Positions 37,383-45,448 of a stretch of 64,000 nucleotides of DNA are shown here, piece after piece; position 1 is the first letter of the stretch, and each line of letters opens with the position of its first letter. The translations under genes were made by a program, and so were the position numbers. Source of the DNA: an uncultured Muribaculaceae bacterium (GTDB taxonomy: Bacteria; Bacteroidota; Bacteroidia; Bacteroidales; Muribaculaceae). Under the pieces are notes generated by a model. It ran no database searches, was not told the origin of the DNA, and saw only the letters and a program-made list of their open reading frames with translations. Location: contig CAJUKZ010000001.1 in NCBI GenBank assembly GCA_910586995.1, forward strand, positions 62,001 through 126,000, read 5' to 3'.

Positions 37383-37918
37383 GACATACAATTTTGTTAC
37401 TTTCTTATATCTTGATTACGTTTATTTCTTTTGCCGAAAACGACAAAAGTTTATATGCCGAAGGAGAACTTCATTATATAGAGGAAAATAGCAGACTCCC
37501 GTCTACATTTGAAGATATTTTCCCAATAACATATTATGAAAAATTAGATACTGATAGTGTATATCATTATTTGTTACAAATAACTGATACCGATGAATAT
37601 CAATCCTTTTATAAATTATTCTATGGGAAAATCGGGAATAATAAAATCCTCATTTTTTTAAAGAAAGCACCCGATAAGGAAGATGAAATATACTTATGTG
37701 TAAACCCATTTGAAAAACGATATCCATCGATTTTGCTTTTATGGAGACACGGAAAGCAAGGAATTACAAATTGGTTTAAAATAGAGAATGATATAATATA
37801 TACTTATGCGCTGTGTCATTCCGCTGATTTAGACCATATTTTTAAGCAATTGTTTATAATCAAGGACTCAAGATTAATAAGCATAGAACAGAAAGATATT
37901 GAAATTCTACGATATTGA
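37379..37918 (+). CDS. Orphan immunity-type exported protein, pair 2 second gene
   Basis: A 179-residue protein with a signal peptide ending near SFAEN, homologous to the 35313 protein (YEKLDTDSVYHYL, VNPFEKRYPSILLLWR, ITNWFKIENDIIYTY). Its start overlaps the stop of the preceding gene by 4 bp. Sixteen bp after its stop the next RHS fragment begins. Role inferred from position. Confidence 0.6.
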   Translation: MRHTILLLSYILITFISFAENDKSLYAEGELHYIEENSRLPSTFEDIFPITYYEKLDTDSVYHYLLQITDTDEYQSFYKLFYGKIGNNKILIFLKKAPDKEDEIYLCVNPFEKRYPSILLLWRHGKQGITNWFKIENDIIYTYALCHSADLDHIFKQLFIIKDSRLISIEQKDIEILRY

Positions 37919-37933
37919 ACCGACTTATTTATA

Positions 37934-38014
37934 GGACATGGATTACACTCGGGCGGGGCAGTTGATCGGTGTGAGTGATGAGGCTCACGTAGGCGGGCGG
38001 ATTTTCTCCGGCGG
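37934..38014 (+). pseudogene. Decayed RHS fragment D (anchor only)
   Basis: An 81 bp copy of the RHS segment at 28975-29055 (ggacatggattacactcggg to ttctccggcgg). It is the shortest of the fragments and marks the last cassette of the island. Confidence 0.85.
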
Positions 38015-38118
38015 CCTACATGAGCCGGAAAGACAATAAATATCCCGGCCACTAACCGTAATCCGTACTCAGCACATCGAATTCTCAATTTCATAAAATA
38101 TTTTTCTGAACAACTAAG

Positions 38119-38430
38119 ATGAAAATACTTTTTTTGATCACATTATTACTTAAAGTAGTCGTTTCAATTTTTATTTTTTTAATAACACTATATACTACTG
38201 GATTTTGTTTTGATACAGGAACGGATTTACAAATTTCCTGTAAAGTGTTGATGGTAATATTTTCTTATTTAATTTTCCTATATTTGTTATGGGACAATGA
38301 AATTATAACATATTGCCAAACTCATAGTGCTAAACAAATACTGACAATATCTTTAATCTTAATTGTCGTAATTTTAATCGCATCATGCTTACTAACATTA
38401 GGGACTACAAATACTGAATATAATTTATAA
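38119..38430 (+). CDS. Small three-helix membrane protein after last RHS fragment
   Basis: A 103-residue protein with about three hydrophobic segments (ITLLLKVVVSIFIFLITLY, VLMVIFSYLIFLYLLW, LISLILIVVILIASCLL region). It is in the immunity position behind RHS fragment D. Small integral membrane proteins are a common immunity type for membrane-acting toxins, but no toxin remains here to test that. It is AT-rich like the other immunity-type genes. It may also be a stray hypothetical gene. Confidence 0.5.
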   Translation: MKILFLITLLLKVVVSIFIFLITLYTTGFCFDTGTDLQISCKVLMVIFSYLIFLYLLWDNEIITYCQTHSAKQILTISLILIVVILIASCLLTLGTTNTEYNL

Positions 38431-38464
38431 TCACGGACCGTCGTGCTATTTATCGCCTTTTTAT

Positions 38465-38495
38465 ATTGATATACCAAAGACTTTTTGTAACTTTG
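38465..38495 (+). promoter_or_regulatory. Promoter for metK leader
   Basis: TAACTTTG at 38488-38495 is a perfect -7 box, with ATTG at 38465-38468 and a 19-base spacer. The transcript would start just before the riboswitch-like element. Confidence 0.75.
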
Positions 38496-38517
38496 CACCC
38501 TGAAACATAAGGCACAC

Positions 38518-38575
38518 TGTGCCGGTGGAAAAATTTGGCTGCTTGCAACCACCCGAAAAAATGCTAAAACCGCAA
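38518..38575 (+). ncRNA. SAM-II-like riboswitch in the metK leader
   Basis: A GGTGG/CCACC stem (38524-38528 with 38549-38553) encloses aaaaatttggctgcttgcaa. Downstream comes gaaaaaatgctaaaac. The ATTT...CTTGCAA loop and the 3' AAAATGCTAAA segment that forms the pseudoknot are hallmarks of SAM-II (SAM_alpha) aptamers, which bind S-adenosylmethionine and lower expression. It sits before metK, whose product makes SAM, so feedback control is expected. The 125 bp from the element to the metK ATG hold a small gccg/cggc hairpin and no clear terminator. Confidence 0.8.
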
Positions 38576-38697
38576 TTTGCCCGTATTAATTTTCGCGAAT
38601 CTGCCCGAAAGCATATTTTTGACTGGAGAAGCCGCCATACTTCTTCGGCCATTACGTGCACGTGTATTTGCCAACAATATAAATAAAATAAAGGACT

Positions 38698-39981
38698 ATG
38701 AACTACCTTTTCACATCAGAATCAGTGTCGGAAGGTCATCCCGACAAAGTTGCAGACCGTATATCAGATGCAATACTTGACGAATTCCTCGCCTTCGACC
38801 CACAGTCGAAAGTCGCTTGCGAGACACTCGTCACCACAGGCCAGGTAATTGTAGCTGGCGAGGTAAAATCCAACGCATATATTGACCTGCAGGAAGTGAC
38901 CCGCCGCGTAATCTGCGGAATAGGCTACGACCGCAGCGAACTCAAATTCGATGGCAACGCCTGCGGAGTGTTCTCTGCTCTCCACGAACAGAGTGCCGAC
39001 ATCAACCGTGGTGTGGAACGCGCCGAGGCAATGGATCAGGGCGCCGGAGACCAAGGCATGATGTTCGGATATGCTACAGACGAGACACCTGAACTTATGC
39101 CTCTGACCCTCTCGTTGAGCCACAGACTGCTGCTTGAACTTGCAGCCATACGCCGCGAAGGAAAAGTAATGACATACCTACGCCCCGACTCCAAGAGTCA
39201 GGTAACTATCGAATACGGCGAAGACCATCGCCCCGTGCGCGTCAATACCATCGTCGTATCCACACAGCACGATGAATTCATACAGGCAACCGGAAACGTA
39301 AGCCAGGAAGAAGCAGACCGGCAGATGGTAGAGCGCATCAAAGAAGACGTGCGCCGCTACCTTATCCCGCGCGTAGTGGAGGCGCTTCCGGCCGAGACAG
39401 CCGCATTGTTCGACGACAACTACACACTGCACGTCAATCCCACCGGAAAATTCGTCATCGGTGGTCCTCACGGAGACACCGGTCTCACCGGTCGCAAGAT
39501 CATCGTAGATACCTACGGCGGCCATGGTGCACACGGCGGCGGTGCTTTCTCCGGCAAAGACCCGTCGAAAGTCGACCGTTCGGCAGCCTACGCAGCCCGG
39601 CATATAGCTAAAAATCTCGTGGCAGCAGGAGTCGCCCCCCGCGTGCTCATTCAGGTTGCCTACGCAATCGGTGTGGCTGAACCCGTAAGCATCTGCGTAG
39701 ACACTTATGGCACAGCCAAAGTACCATACTCCGACGCGGAAATCGCCGACCGCATCAAAGGTATCTTCGACATGCGCCCACACGCCATCGAACAGCGTCT
39801 GAAACTGCGTCAACCTATATATGAGGAGACATCAGCATACGGCCACATGGGCCGCCAGCCGGAAGTTGTCACCAAACACTTCAGCTCTAAATACGAAGGC
39901 GACCGCACCATTGAGGTTGAACTTTTCACTTGGGAAAAACTCGACAAAGTGGACGAAGTAAAGGCTGCATTCAACATCTGA
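38698..39981 (+). CDS. metK: S-adenosylmethionine synthetase
   Basis: Makes SAM from methionine and ATP in the cytoplasm. The 427-residue protein begins MNYLFTSESVSEGHPDKVAD (ATP-site His). It has GAGDQGMMFGYATDE (signature 1), GGPHGDTGLTGRKIIVDTYG and GGGAFSGKDPSKVDRS (signature 2, P-loop-like), plus the C-terminal TSAYGHMGR. The length is usual for Bacteroidetes, longer than the E. coli enzyme (384 aa). It stands alone behind a promoter and a SAM-II-like element. Confidence 0.98.
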   Translation: MNYLFTSESVSEGHPDKVADRISDAILDEFLAFDPQSKVACETLVTTGQVIVAGEVKSNAYIDLQEVTRRVICGIGYDRSELKFDGNACGVFSALHEQSADINRGVERAEAMDQGAGDQGMMFGYATDETPELMPLTLSLSHRLLLELAAIRREGKVMTYLRPDSKSQVTIEYGEDHRPVRVNTIVVSTQHDEFIQATGNVSQEEADRQMVERIKEDVRRYLIPRVVEALPAETAALFDDNYTLHVNPTGKFVIGGPHGDTGLTGRKIIVDTYGGHGAHGGGAFSGKDPSKVDRSAAYAARHIAKNLVAAGVAPRVLIQVAYAIGVAEPVSICVDTYGTAKVPYSDAEIADRIKGIFDMRPHAIEQRLKLRQPIYEETSAYGHMGRQPEVVTKHFSSKYEGDRTIEVELFTWEKLDKVDEVKAAFNI

Positions 39982-40025
39982 CAACAGATTGTAAATGCCA
40001 AAAATGCGCAAAATGAGCATTTTCG

Positions 40026-40056
40026 TTTTGAAAGCACGCAAAAATAATGTATCTTT
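40026..40056 (+). promoter_or_regulatory. Promoter for PpiD-like gene
   Basis: TTTG (40026-40029), 19 bases, TATCTTTG (40049-40056): an exact consensus match, about 75 bp upstream of the ATG at 40132. Confidence 0.85.
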
Positions 40057-40131
40057 GTGCGCTTTTGAGCCTTTTATGCCCATTTAAGCAAGCCTTGAAA
40101 AATAAAAACCAACATCCACAATAAACCAACA

Positions 40132-42276
40132 ATGGCAACATTAGAAAAGATTCGCAAGAGATCGGCGCTGCTTTTCACTATCATTATCGTAGCCCTCCTT
40201 GCATTTATCCTCGGAGACTTCCTCACTTCAGGACGTTCCTTCTTCGGTCATGGCACAACTATGGCCAAAGTAGACGGCCACAAGATCGACTACAGCAAAG
40301 TCTCGGAACGCGCTGAAATGCTCTCCCAGCAAGCACAGGCACAAGGACAGAACCTTGATGCTGAGACTGTGCGCCAGATGGCTATACAGCAGCTTCTGAC
40401 AGAAGCGCTCATCAATCAGGAGATCGCCGACCTCGGCATCGCCGTGACTGACGCCGAAATCACAGCAGGTATGACATCGGCCATGCCCCACCCCGCAGCC
40501 CAGCAGTTCATCTATCAGATGAGCCAGAGCCTCGGCCTTCAGGGAATGTCCGGACAGGCTGTGTTCGACGCCGTGAGCAACCCTGCAAAATACGGCATCA
40601 CCGATCCACAGATGCAGCAGCAGCTCCGCGCAATGTGGGCCGCTCAGGAACAGCAGCTCGAAGACGCTCTACGTCAGGAGAAGTTCTCCCGTCTGATCGC
40701 AGGCCTTTATACCGCCAATCCCCTCGACGCAGACGCACTCTACAATGAGCGCAACACCACCACGCACATTACTTTCGCAGCAAAAGACTTCACATCAGTG
40801 CCCGACCAGGACGTCACCGTGAGCGAAGACGAGATCCGCACACGTTGGCAGCAGGACAAGGAGCGCTACCGTCTGGGCGAACCCAGCCGCGAAGTCAGCT
40901 ACATCGTAGTGCCCATTGAACCATCTGCAGAAGACCTCAAGGTTGCAAACAACACTGTAAGAGAAGCTATTGCCGCTCTGCGTGCCGACACTGCCGGAAT
41001 CAGCTCCGTGCAGAACAACCCGGCTTTTGTCGTAAACCGCGTCAACACACCCCGCCGCAATCTGCAGAACCCTATCCTCCGCGCATATCTTGACACAGCA
41101 CACGTAGGACAGGTAAGCCAGCTTATCCACAACAATCAGGGCTACACCATCGCAAAACTCCTCGGCAAGACTCAGCAGACCGACTCTGTTCGCCTGTCTT
41201 TCGCCATATTCATGGACGACAACGCCCGCGACTCCGTCCTGTCGAAGATCAACGCCGGCGAAGTTTCTTTCAGCGAATACATCGCAGCCAACGGTGCAGG
41301 TCAGGACTCGATATGGGACGTAATGGTCAACAGCTCCGCACCCGCAAGCCTTGTAGAGACCATCTCCAACGCGCCCTACGGACAGCTTACCGCCTACAAT
41401 GACTCGATCATGGGTCAGGACGGAAACTACATCCAGCGCAGCATGCTCGTGAAAGTGCTCGAGCGCAAAGCTCCTGCAACAGTATATGACGTAGCTGTGA
41501 TAGAATACGCTGTAGATCCCTCTCAGGAGACTATAAACAAACTCACAAGCGATTTCCGCAAATACCTCACCGAAAACGCTACAGCCAAAGCATTTGCGGA
41601 AAATGCTGCGAACGCAGGATACAACGTACAGAACGCCATCATCGGCGCATCATCCTCTCAGCTCGGCCAAAACATGTACAACGCAGGTCTTGAAGACTCC
41701 CGCTCACTCGTAAAATGGGCAATGGAGAACGACAAGAACGCAGTGTCGCCGATCTATCAGGATAAGAAACAGAGCTATCTGGCAGCTATTGCAGTAGACG
41801 CGCTCTACGACGAGTTCATCCCCTACACATCGCCCGAACTGAACGAGAACATCACAGCAACTCTGCGCAACGAGAAGAAGGCACAGAAGCTGATCGACCA
41901 GTACGCAGGCAAAGCCAACGATGTGGCCGGCTACGCTCAACTCATGGGAACAGAAGTCAACACCACCGACGTCAACTTCGCTTCCTACATGTTCGGCAAC
42001 CTCGGTGTAAACGAAAACAAGCTTCACGGCCTTGCAGCATCAACACCCAAAGGCAAGCTCGTAGGACCGGTCAAGGGCAACACACGCGTGATAGTATTCA
42101 CTGTCGACGGTGTTGACGTAGAAGGTCGCCCCAACGACTTCAAGGAGAACGCAGCCGAATTCAACCGCACTCAGGGCTTCGGCGCTATCTTCAACAACGC
42201 CAACCTGTTCAACGTACTCCGCGGACGCCACGAGGTGGTGAACTACAGCCTCGACTTCGAGAACCCCGGACTCTGA
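40132..42276 (+). CDS. PpiD/SurA-like periplasmic peptidyl-prolyl isomerase
   Basis: A membrane-anchored folding factor for exported proteins. The 714-residue protein has a short cytoplasmic N-terminus (MATLEKIRKRSALLFTI), one membrane segment (about 13-33), a SurA_N-type helical chaperone domain (about 40-240, Gln-rich), a parvulin-like region (about 255-480: VSYIVVPIEPSAEDLK, then HNNQGYTIAKLLG, FAIFMDD, PYGQLTAYND), and further helical and beta parts to the end. The parvulin active site is not clear by eye, so it may be chaperone-only. Monocistronic. Confidence 0.88.
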   Translation: MATLEKIRKRSALLFTIIIVALLAFILGDFLTSGRSFFGHGTTMAKVDGHKIDYSKVSERAEMLSQQAQAQGQNLDAETVRQMAIQQLLTEALINQEIADLGIAVTDAEITAGMTSAMPHPAAQQFIYQMSQSLGLQGMSGQAVFDAVSNPAKYGITDPQMQQQLRAMWAAQEQQLEDALRQEKFSRLIAGLYTANPLDADALYNERNTTTHITFAAKDFTSVPDQDVTVSEDEIRTRWQQDKERYRLGEPSREVSYIVVPIEPSAEDLKVANNTVREAIAALRADTAGISSVQNNPAFVVNRVNTPRRNLQNPILRAYLDTAHVGQVSQLIHNNQGYTIAKLLGKTQQTDSVRLSFAIFMDDNARDSVLSKINAGEVSFSEYIAANGAGQDSIWDVMVNSSAPASLVETISNAPYGQLTAYNDSIMGQDGNYIQRSMLVKVLERKAPATVYDVAVIEYAVDPSQETINKLTSDFRKYLTENATAKAFAENAANAGYNVQNAIIGASSSQLGQNMYNAGLEDSRSLVKWAMENDKNAVSPIYQDKKQSYLAAIAVDALYDEFIPYTSPELNENITATLRNEKKAQKLIDQYAGKANDVAGYAQLMGTEVNTTDVNFASYMFGNLGVNENKLHGLAASTPKGKLVGPVKGNTRVIVFTVDGVDVEGRPNDFKENAAEFNRTQGFGAIFNNANLFNVLRGRHEVVNYSLDFENPGL

Positions 42277-42347
42277 TACAGAGCATACGCAATCAATACT
42301 CAATATAGAAGATAGATAATACTTACTTCATAATTTTGTCAATCCAG

Positions 42348-42382
42348 CACCGGCTCTCCGCGAGGAAAGCCGGTGTTTTTTT
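42348..42382 (+). terminator. Rho-independent terminator after PpiD-like gene
   Basis: caccggct pairs with agccggtg around a 12-base loop and is followed by seven to eight T. Confidence 0.9.
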
Positions 42383-42424
42383 ACCACAGCATACGCCGGA
42401 GATACCGCTTTTTACTACTATTAT

Positions 42425-42455
42425 TATGGTAATCCCGGCGAAAATTGTAATTTTG
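42425..42455 (+). promoter_or_regulatory. Promoter for KdsD-like gene
   Basis: TAATTTTG (42448-42455) is a full -7 box; TATG at 42425-42428 is a near -33 box with a 19-base spacer. It puts the transcript start just before the ATG at 42477 and argues against the longer frame from 42336, which would span the terminator and the promoter. Confidence 0.7.
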
Positions 42456-42476
42456 TATTCACTAACCACAGCAACA

Positions 42477-43097
42477 ATGGACATCCAGCAACGAATGAGA
42501 GATATACTCAAGGCCGAAAGCGATGCCTTGCAGAACATACCAGTCAGCGACCAGTATGAACGCGCCGTAGAACTGATAGTGGAACACGTGAAGCGCCGCG
42601 GAGGCAAACTCGTAACTTCAGGCATGGGGAAATGCGGGCAGATAGCCATGAACATAGCCACGACCTTCTCCTCGACAGGCATACCGGCAGTATGGCTTCA
42701 TCCGAGCGAGGCACAACACGGCGACCTTGGTGTCCTACAGCCCGACGATGTGATGCTGCTGCTCAGCAACTCAGGTAAGACAAGCGAGATCGTAGCACTC
42801 GTCGACCTCGCTCATAACCTCTATCCGGGCATCCCCATGATCGTGATCACAGGCAATGAATCAAGTCCACTTGCATCATTGGCCGACGTCACCCTATCGA
42901 CAGGAGGAGCACCGGAAGTATGTCCGCTGGGCCTCACACCTACTACATCCACAACAATGATGACTGTGATCGGCGACGTGCTGGTAGTGACAGTGATGGA
43001 AGCAACCGGCTTCAGCCGTCAGGATTACGCAAGACGCCACCACGGCGGTTATCTCGGTTCGGCAGCCAGAGGCGAGGTCAAAATACAAGGAAAATGA
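42477..43097 (+). CDS. SIS-domain sugar-phosphate isomerase, KdsD/KpsF-like without CBS domains
   Basis: Probably interconverts ribulose-5-phosphate and arabinose-5-phosphate, the entry step to Kdo. From the ATG at 42477 the protein has 206 residues. It has LVTSGMGKCGQIAMNIATTFSSTG, HPSEAQHGDLG, LLSNSGKTSEIVAL and NESSPLASLADVTL, all typical of the KdsD/KpsF/GutQ SIS domain including the catalytic-type His. The family's tandem CBS domains are absent; the gene ends right after the SIS domain. It overlaps the PfkB kinase by ATGA. The isomerase could instead act on another sugar phosphate matched to that kinase. Confidence 0.85.
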   Translation: MDIQQRMRDILKAESDALQNIPVSDQYERAVELIVEHVKRRGGKLVTSGMGKCGQIAMNIATTFSSTGIPAVWLHPSEAQHGDLGVLQPDDVMLLLSNSGKTSEIVALVDLAHNLYPGIPMIVITGNESSPLASLADVTLSTGGAPEVCPLGLTPTTSTTMMTVIGDVLVVTVMEATGFSRQDYARRHHGGYLGSAARGEVKIQGK

Positions 43098-44005
43098 GAA
43101 AAATAATCCTCATCGGCGAATTTGCCATCAACCTCGTTTTCGACAGGCAGACTATGCCGCTCGGCACACTTGTAGGCGGCAGGATAGCCAACTGCGCAGC
43201 CATGCTCAGCAACAGCGGGCTTCCTGCTATTATGGTAGGGGAAGCATCTGCCGATCAAGTCGGAGACCTCGCTGTAAGTTTCCTCAAAGATGCCGGCACT
43301 GATATTTCCTGTATCGACAGATTTACCGAAGGCGTCACCCCGACGCAGCTCCATTTCCCAAGAAAAGAAGTGGACGGCTATGAAGTAATCCGCTACGAGA
43401 ATTATCCTGAGGAATGCTTCGATGTCATGTGGCCACGCTTCGATCCTGCCGACATCGTGGTCTACGGCGGATTTCTTACGATCGACCCGCGCGCACGGGA
43501 TCGTGTGACACAACTGCTCAACGCCGCACACGACCGCGGCTGCCTGATGGTATACCTCCCGGGCTTCCTCCCATCACGCATGCCCAGAATAACAAGAGTA
43601 ATGCCGTCCATACTTGAAAATCTTGAGACTGCCCACCTTGTAGTCACCAGATCAGCAGATCTGAACACTATATTCGGCACATACGACGACGCACGCGCTT
43701 TCGGCAACAATATCTCATTCTATACCTCACGGCTGATCAATTCAGATGCAGCCACCGGCGAACTGCATGCTTTCGGACCGTCGCTATACGAACGCCATAG
43801 CTCCACATCCGGCAAGACCGGCACAATGCTGTGGAATGCAGCCGCAACAGCATCTGTTATAGAATACCTCTACAAAAATACTCCCACAGCCGAAGCCGCC
43901 GTAGCCCTCGATGCTTTCGCAATGCGCGCTATACTCAGCGGAGCAGTGGAGGCCGCGGATAAATACGTATCTCAAATAAAAGAGTCCTGGAAACTCTGCA
44001 TCTGA
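43094..44005 (+). CDS. PfkB-family sugar kinase
   Basis: A ribokinase-fold kinase of 303 residues starting MRKIILIGEFAINLVFD at the ATG that overlaps the isomerase stop. Supporting parts are GGRIANCAAMLSNSG (substrate-binding GG motif), ADIVVYGGFLTID, HLVVTRSADLNTIFG and a C-terminal SSTSGKTGTMLWNAAATASVIEYL. In that last segment the usual GAGD catalytic motif appears changed to TGTMLWNA, so the anion hole and catalytic Asp are not obvious. It may have altered activity or be a degenerate kinase. Substrate unknown; the coupling to a KdsD-like isomerase suggests a pentose or its phosphate. Confidence 0.8.
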   Translation: MRKIILIGEFAINLVFDRQTMPLGTLVGGRIANCAAMLSNSGLPAIMVGEASADQVGDLAVSFLKDAGTDISCIDRFTEGVTPTQLHFPRKEVDGYEVIRYENYPEECFDVMWPRFDPADIVVYGGFLTIDPRARDRVTQLLNAAHDRGCLMVYLPGFLPSRMPRITRVMPSILENLETAHLVVTRSADLNTIFGTYDDARAFGNNISFYTSRLINSDAATGELHAFGPSLYERHSSTSGKTGTMLWNAAATASVIEYLYKNTPTAEAAVALDAFAMRAILSGAVEAADKYVSQIKESWKLCI

Positions 44006-44035
44006 CAATATTAACACCCATAACTACAAGATACA

Positions 44036-44530
44036 ATGTCAACATCCACACCCGGCGCCGCACCGTCAGGCGCACTGCCCGCAATAGATAACCTAAGCGT
44101 AGCCATCGTACGCGCCCAATGGAACGGACACATCACATCAGCCCTCTGCGACGGCGCTGTGAAAGTATTCCTTGACAATGGATACAAAACAGACGAGAAC
44201 GTAAAAGTATTTGAAGTGCCCGGAGCAGTAGAGCTCACATTCGCAGCATCAGCATTGATAGAATCAAGCATGTTCGACGCCGTGATAGTGCTCGGATGCG
44301 TGATACGCGGCGGTACTCCCCATTTCGACTACGTATGCCAGAGCGTGACGCAAGGAATCACCGCACTCAATGCCGACTGCGACATACCCGTGATATTCGG
44401 AGTACTGACAGTCGACACCGAGCAGGATGCCCTTGACCGCGCGGGCGGAAGCCTCGGCAACAAAGGCGCGGAAGCCGCCGAGACTGCAATACGCATGATA
44501 GACTTCTCCAACAAGGTCAAAAATCTGTAA
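44036..44530 (+). CDS. ribH: 6,7-dimethyl-8-ribityllumazine synthase
   Basis: Condenses 5-amino-6-ribitylaminouracil with dihydroxybutanone phosphate in riboflavin synthesis. The 164-residue protein has AIVRAQWNGHITSAL (W/N substrate contact), VPGAVELTFAASAL, VLGCVIRGGTPHFDYVC (phosphate-binding GGTPHF and catalytic His) and PVIFGVLTVDTEQDALDRAGG. It has a slightly long disordered N-terminus (STSTPGAAPSGALP). It follows the kinase by 30 bp and may be co-transcribed. Confidence 0.97.
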   Translation: MSTSTPGAAPSGALPAIDNLSVAIVRAQWNGHITSALCDGAVKVFLDNGYKTDENVKVFEVPGAVELTFAASALIESSMFDAVIVLGCVIRGGTPHFDYVCQSVTQGITALNADCDIPVIFGVLTVDTEQDALDRAGGSLGNKGAEAAETAIRMIDFSNKVKNL

Positions 44531-44568
44531 AATACGTCCTAAAATTTTCATTTTTCAATAATTAGACT

Positions 44569-44576
44569 TAATTTTG
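44569..44576 (+). promoter_or_regulatory. -7 box for TPR gene
   Basis: TAATTTTG matches the -7 consensus; a T-rich TTTC lies at the -33 distance. The ATG is 75 bp downstream at 44651. Confidence 0.55.
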
Positions 44577-44650
44577 CACCTTTGTAGGCGAATACCTCTC
44601 CTACATATCCATAAATCAATCCGTTAACAAGAAAATACACATTATAACCA

Positions 44651-45310
44651 ATGGAAAATTCCACCAAACCGGCAGCCGCATCGCTCGCTGAGCAGGAAGC
44701 TGAAAAAGCTAAAACAGAAAAAATCAAGAAAATCATCACCTGGATCACTGCAGCAGTGGCAGCCGTGGTTGTGATTGTGCTCATTTACGTCTTCGCTGTA
44801 CGCAACCCCGGAATCAAGAAGGCCGAGGCAGCTTTCTCCAAAGCATACACGGAACTCTCTATGGGAAATGACTCCCTCGCTCTGACCGACATGCGCGCCG
44901 CAGCCGAATTCGGCGGCAAGAGCGGCAACCTAGCCAAAGTATACGCAGCCAACATGCTGTATGAGAACGGCGACTATGCAGCAGCCCTCGAATACTACAA
45001 GAAAGCAGATCTTGACGATGAGATCGCAGCACCCGGCGTGCTTGGTAAAGCAGGCGACTGCCTCGTGGCTCTCGGCAAGCCCGAGGAAGCTATCAGCTAT
45101 TTCGACAAGGCTGCCAGCGCAGCAGACGGAAATCCCCAGCTCGTACCTTATTTCCTCCAGAAGAAAGCCCGCGTCTACAACAACCTGGGCAAGTCTGACG
45201 AGGAAGCTAAAGTATACGACGAAATCATAAAGAAGTATCCCATGTCGCTCCAGGCACAGTCGGCCGAGAAATATCTCGAGCGCGCAAAAGCTGCCGCAGC
45301 GAATAAATGA
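44651..45310 (+). CDS. Membrane-anchored tetratricopeptide protein
   Basis: A 219-residue protein: a cytoplasmic Lys/Glu-rich N-terminus, one membrane segment (ITAAVAAVVVIVLIYVFAV, about 34-54), and four or so TPR units outside (AFSKAYTELSMGNDSLAL, AANMLYENGDYAAALEYYKKA, AGDCLVALGKPEEAISYFDKA, ARVYNNLGKSDEEAKVYDEI). The layout recalls YfgM-type periplasmic partners of the Sec translocon and PpiD, and a PpiD-like protein is encoded nearby at 40132. That link is a guess. Confidence 0.85.
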   Translation: MENSTKPAAASLAEQEAEKAKTEKIKKIITWITAAVAAVVVIVLIYVFAVRNPGIKKAEAAFSKAYTELSMGNDSLALTDMRAAAEFGGKSGNLAKVYAANMLYENGDYAAALEYYKKADLDDEIAAPGVLGKAGDCLVALGKPEEAISYFDKAASAADGNPQLVPYFLQKKARVYNNLGKSDEEAKVYDEIIKKYPMSLQAQSAEKYLERAKAAAANK

Positions 45311-45323
45311 TACTCAGAACACA

Positions 45324-45342
45324 GGCGGAATCTTAGTCCGCC
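45324..45342 (+). terminator. Small hairpin after TPR gene
   Basis: ggcgga/tccgcc stem with a 7-base loop, 13 bp after the stop. No T run; a weak terminator or processing site. Confidence 0.4.
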
Positions 45343-45392
45343 ATCATGCAAAGAAGTCATTTGATTTATTCATATTTTTGTTCATGATCGAA

Positions 45393-45418
45393 AGCGGGGA
45401 GTCGAGAGACCCCCCGCT
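45393..45418 (+). terminator. GC-rich hairpin before MATE gene
   Basis: agcgggg pairs with ccccgct around a 12-base loop. It is followed only by attcattt, so it is weak as an intrinsic terminator. Confidence 0.5.
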
Positions 45419-45448
45419 ATTCATTTAAAAATAAAAAACTCACTCCTT

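Noticed and set aside
28964..38014. Repeated 80 bp RHS anchors considered as a CRISPR-like or insertion-sequence array
   Set aside because: The copies are unequal pieces of one coding sequence, far apart, with no spacers of constant length, no terminal inverted repeats and no transposase.
38577..38780. 67-codon plus-strand frame between the SAM-II-like element and metK
   Set aside because: It overlaps the metK start in another frame, and its product shows no signal or family feature.
42336..42476. Longer N-terminus for the KdsD-like isomerase
   Set aside because: It spans a rho-independent terminator and a promoter; the protein fold starts at the ATG at 42477.
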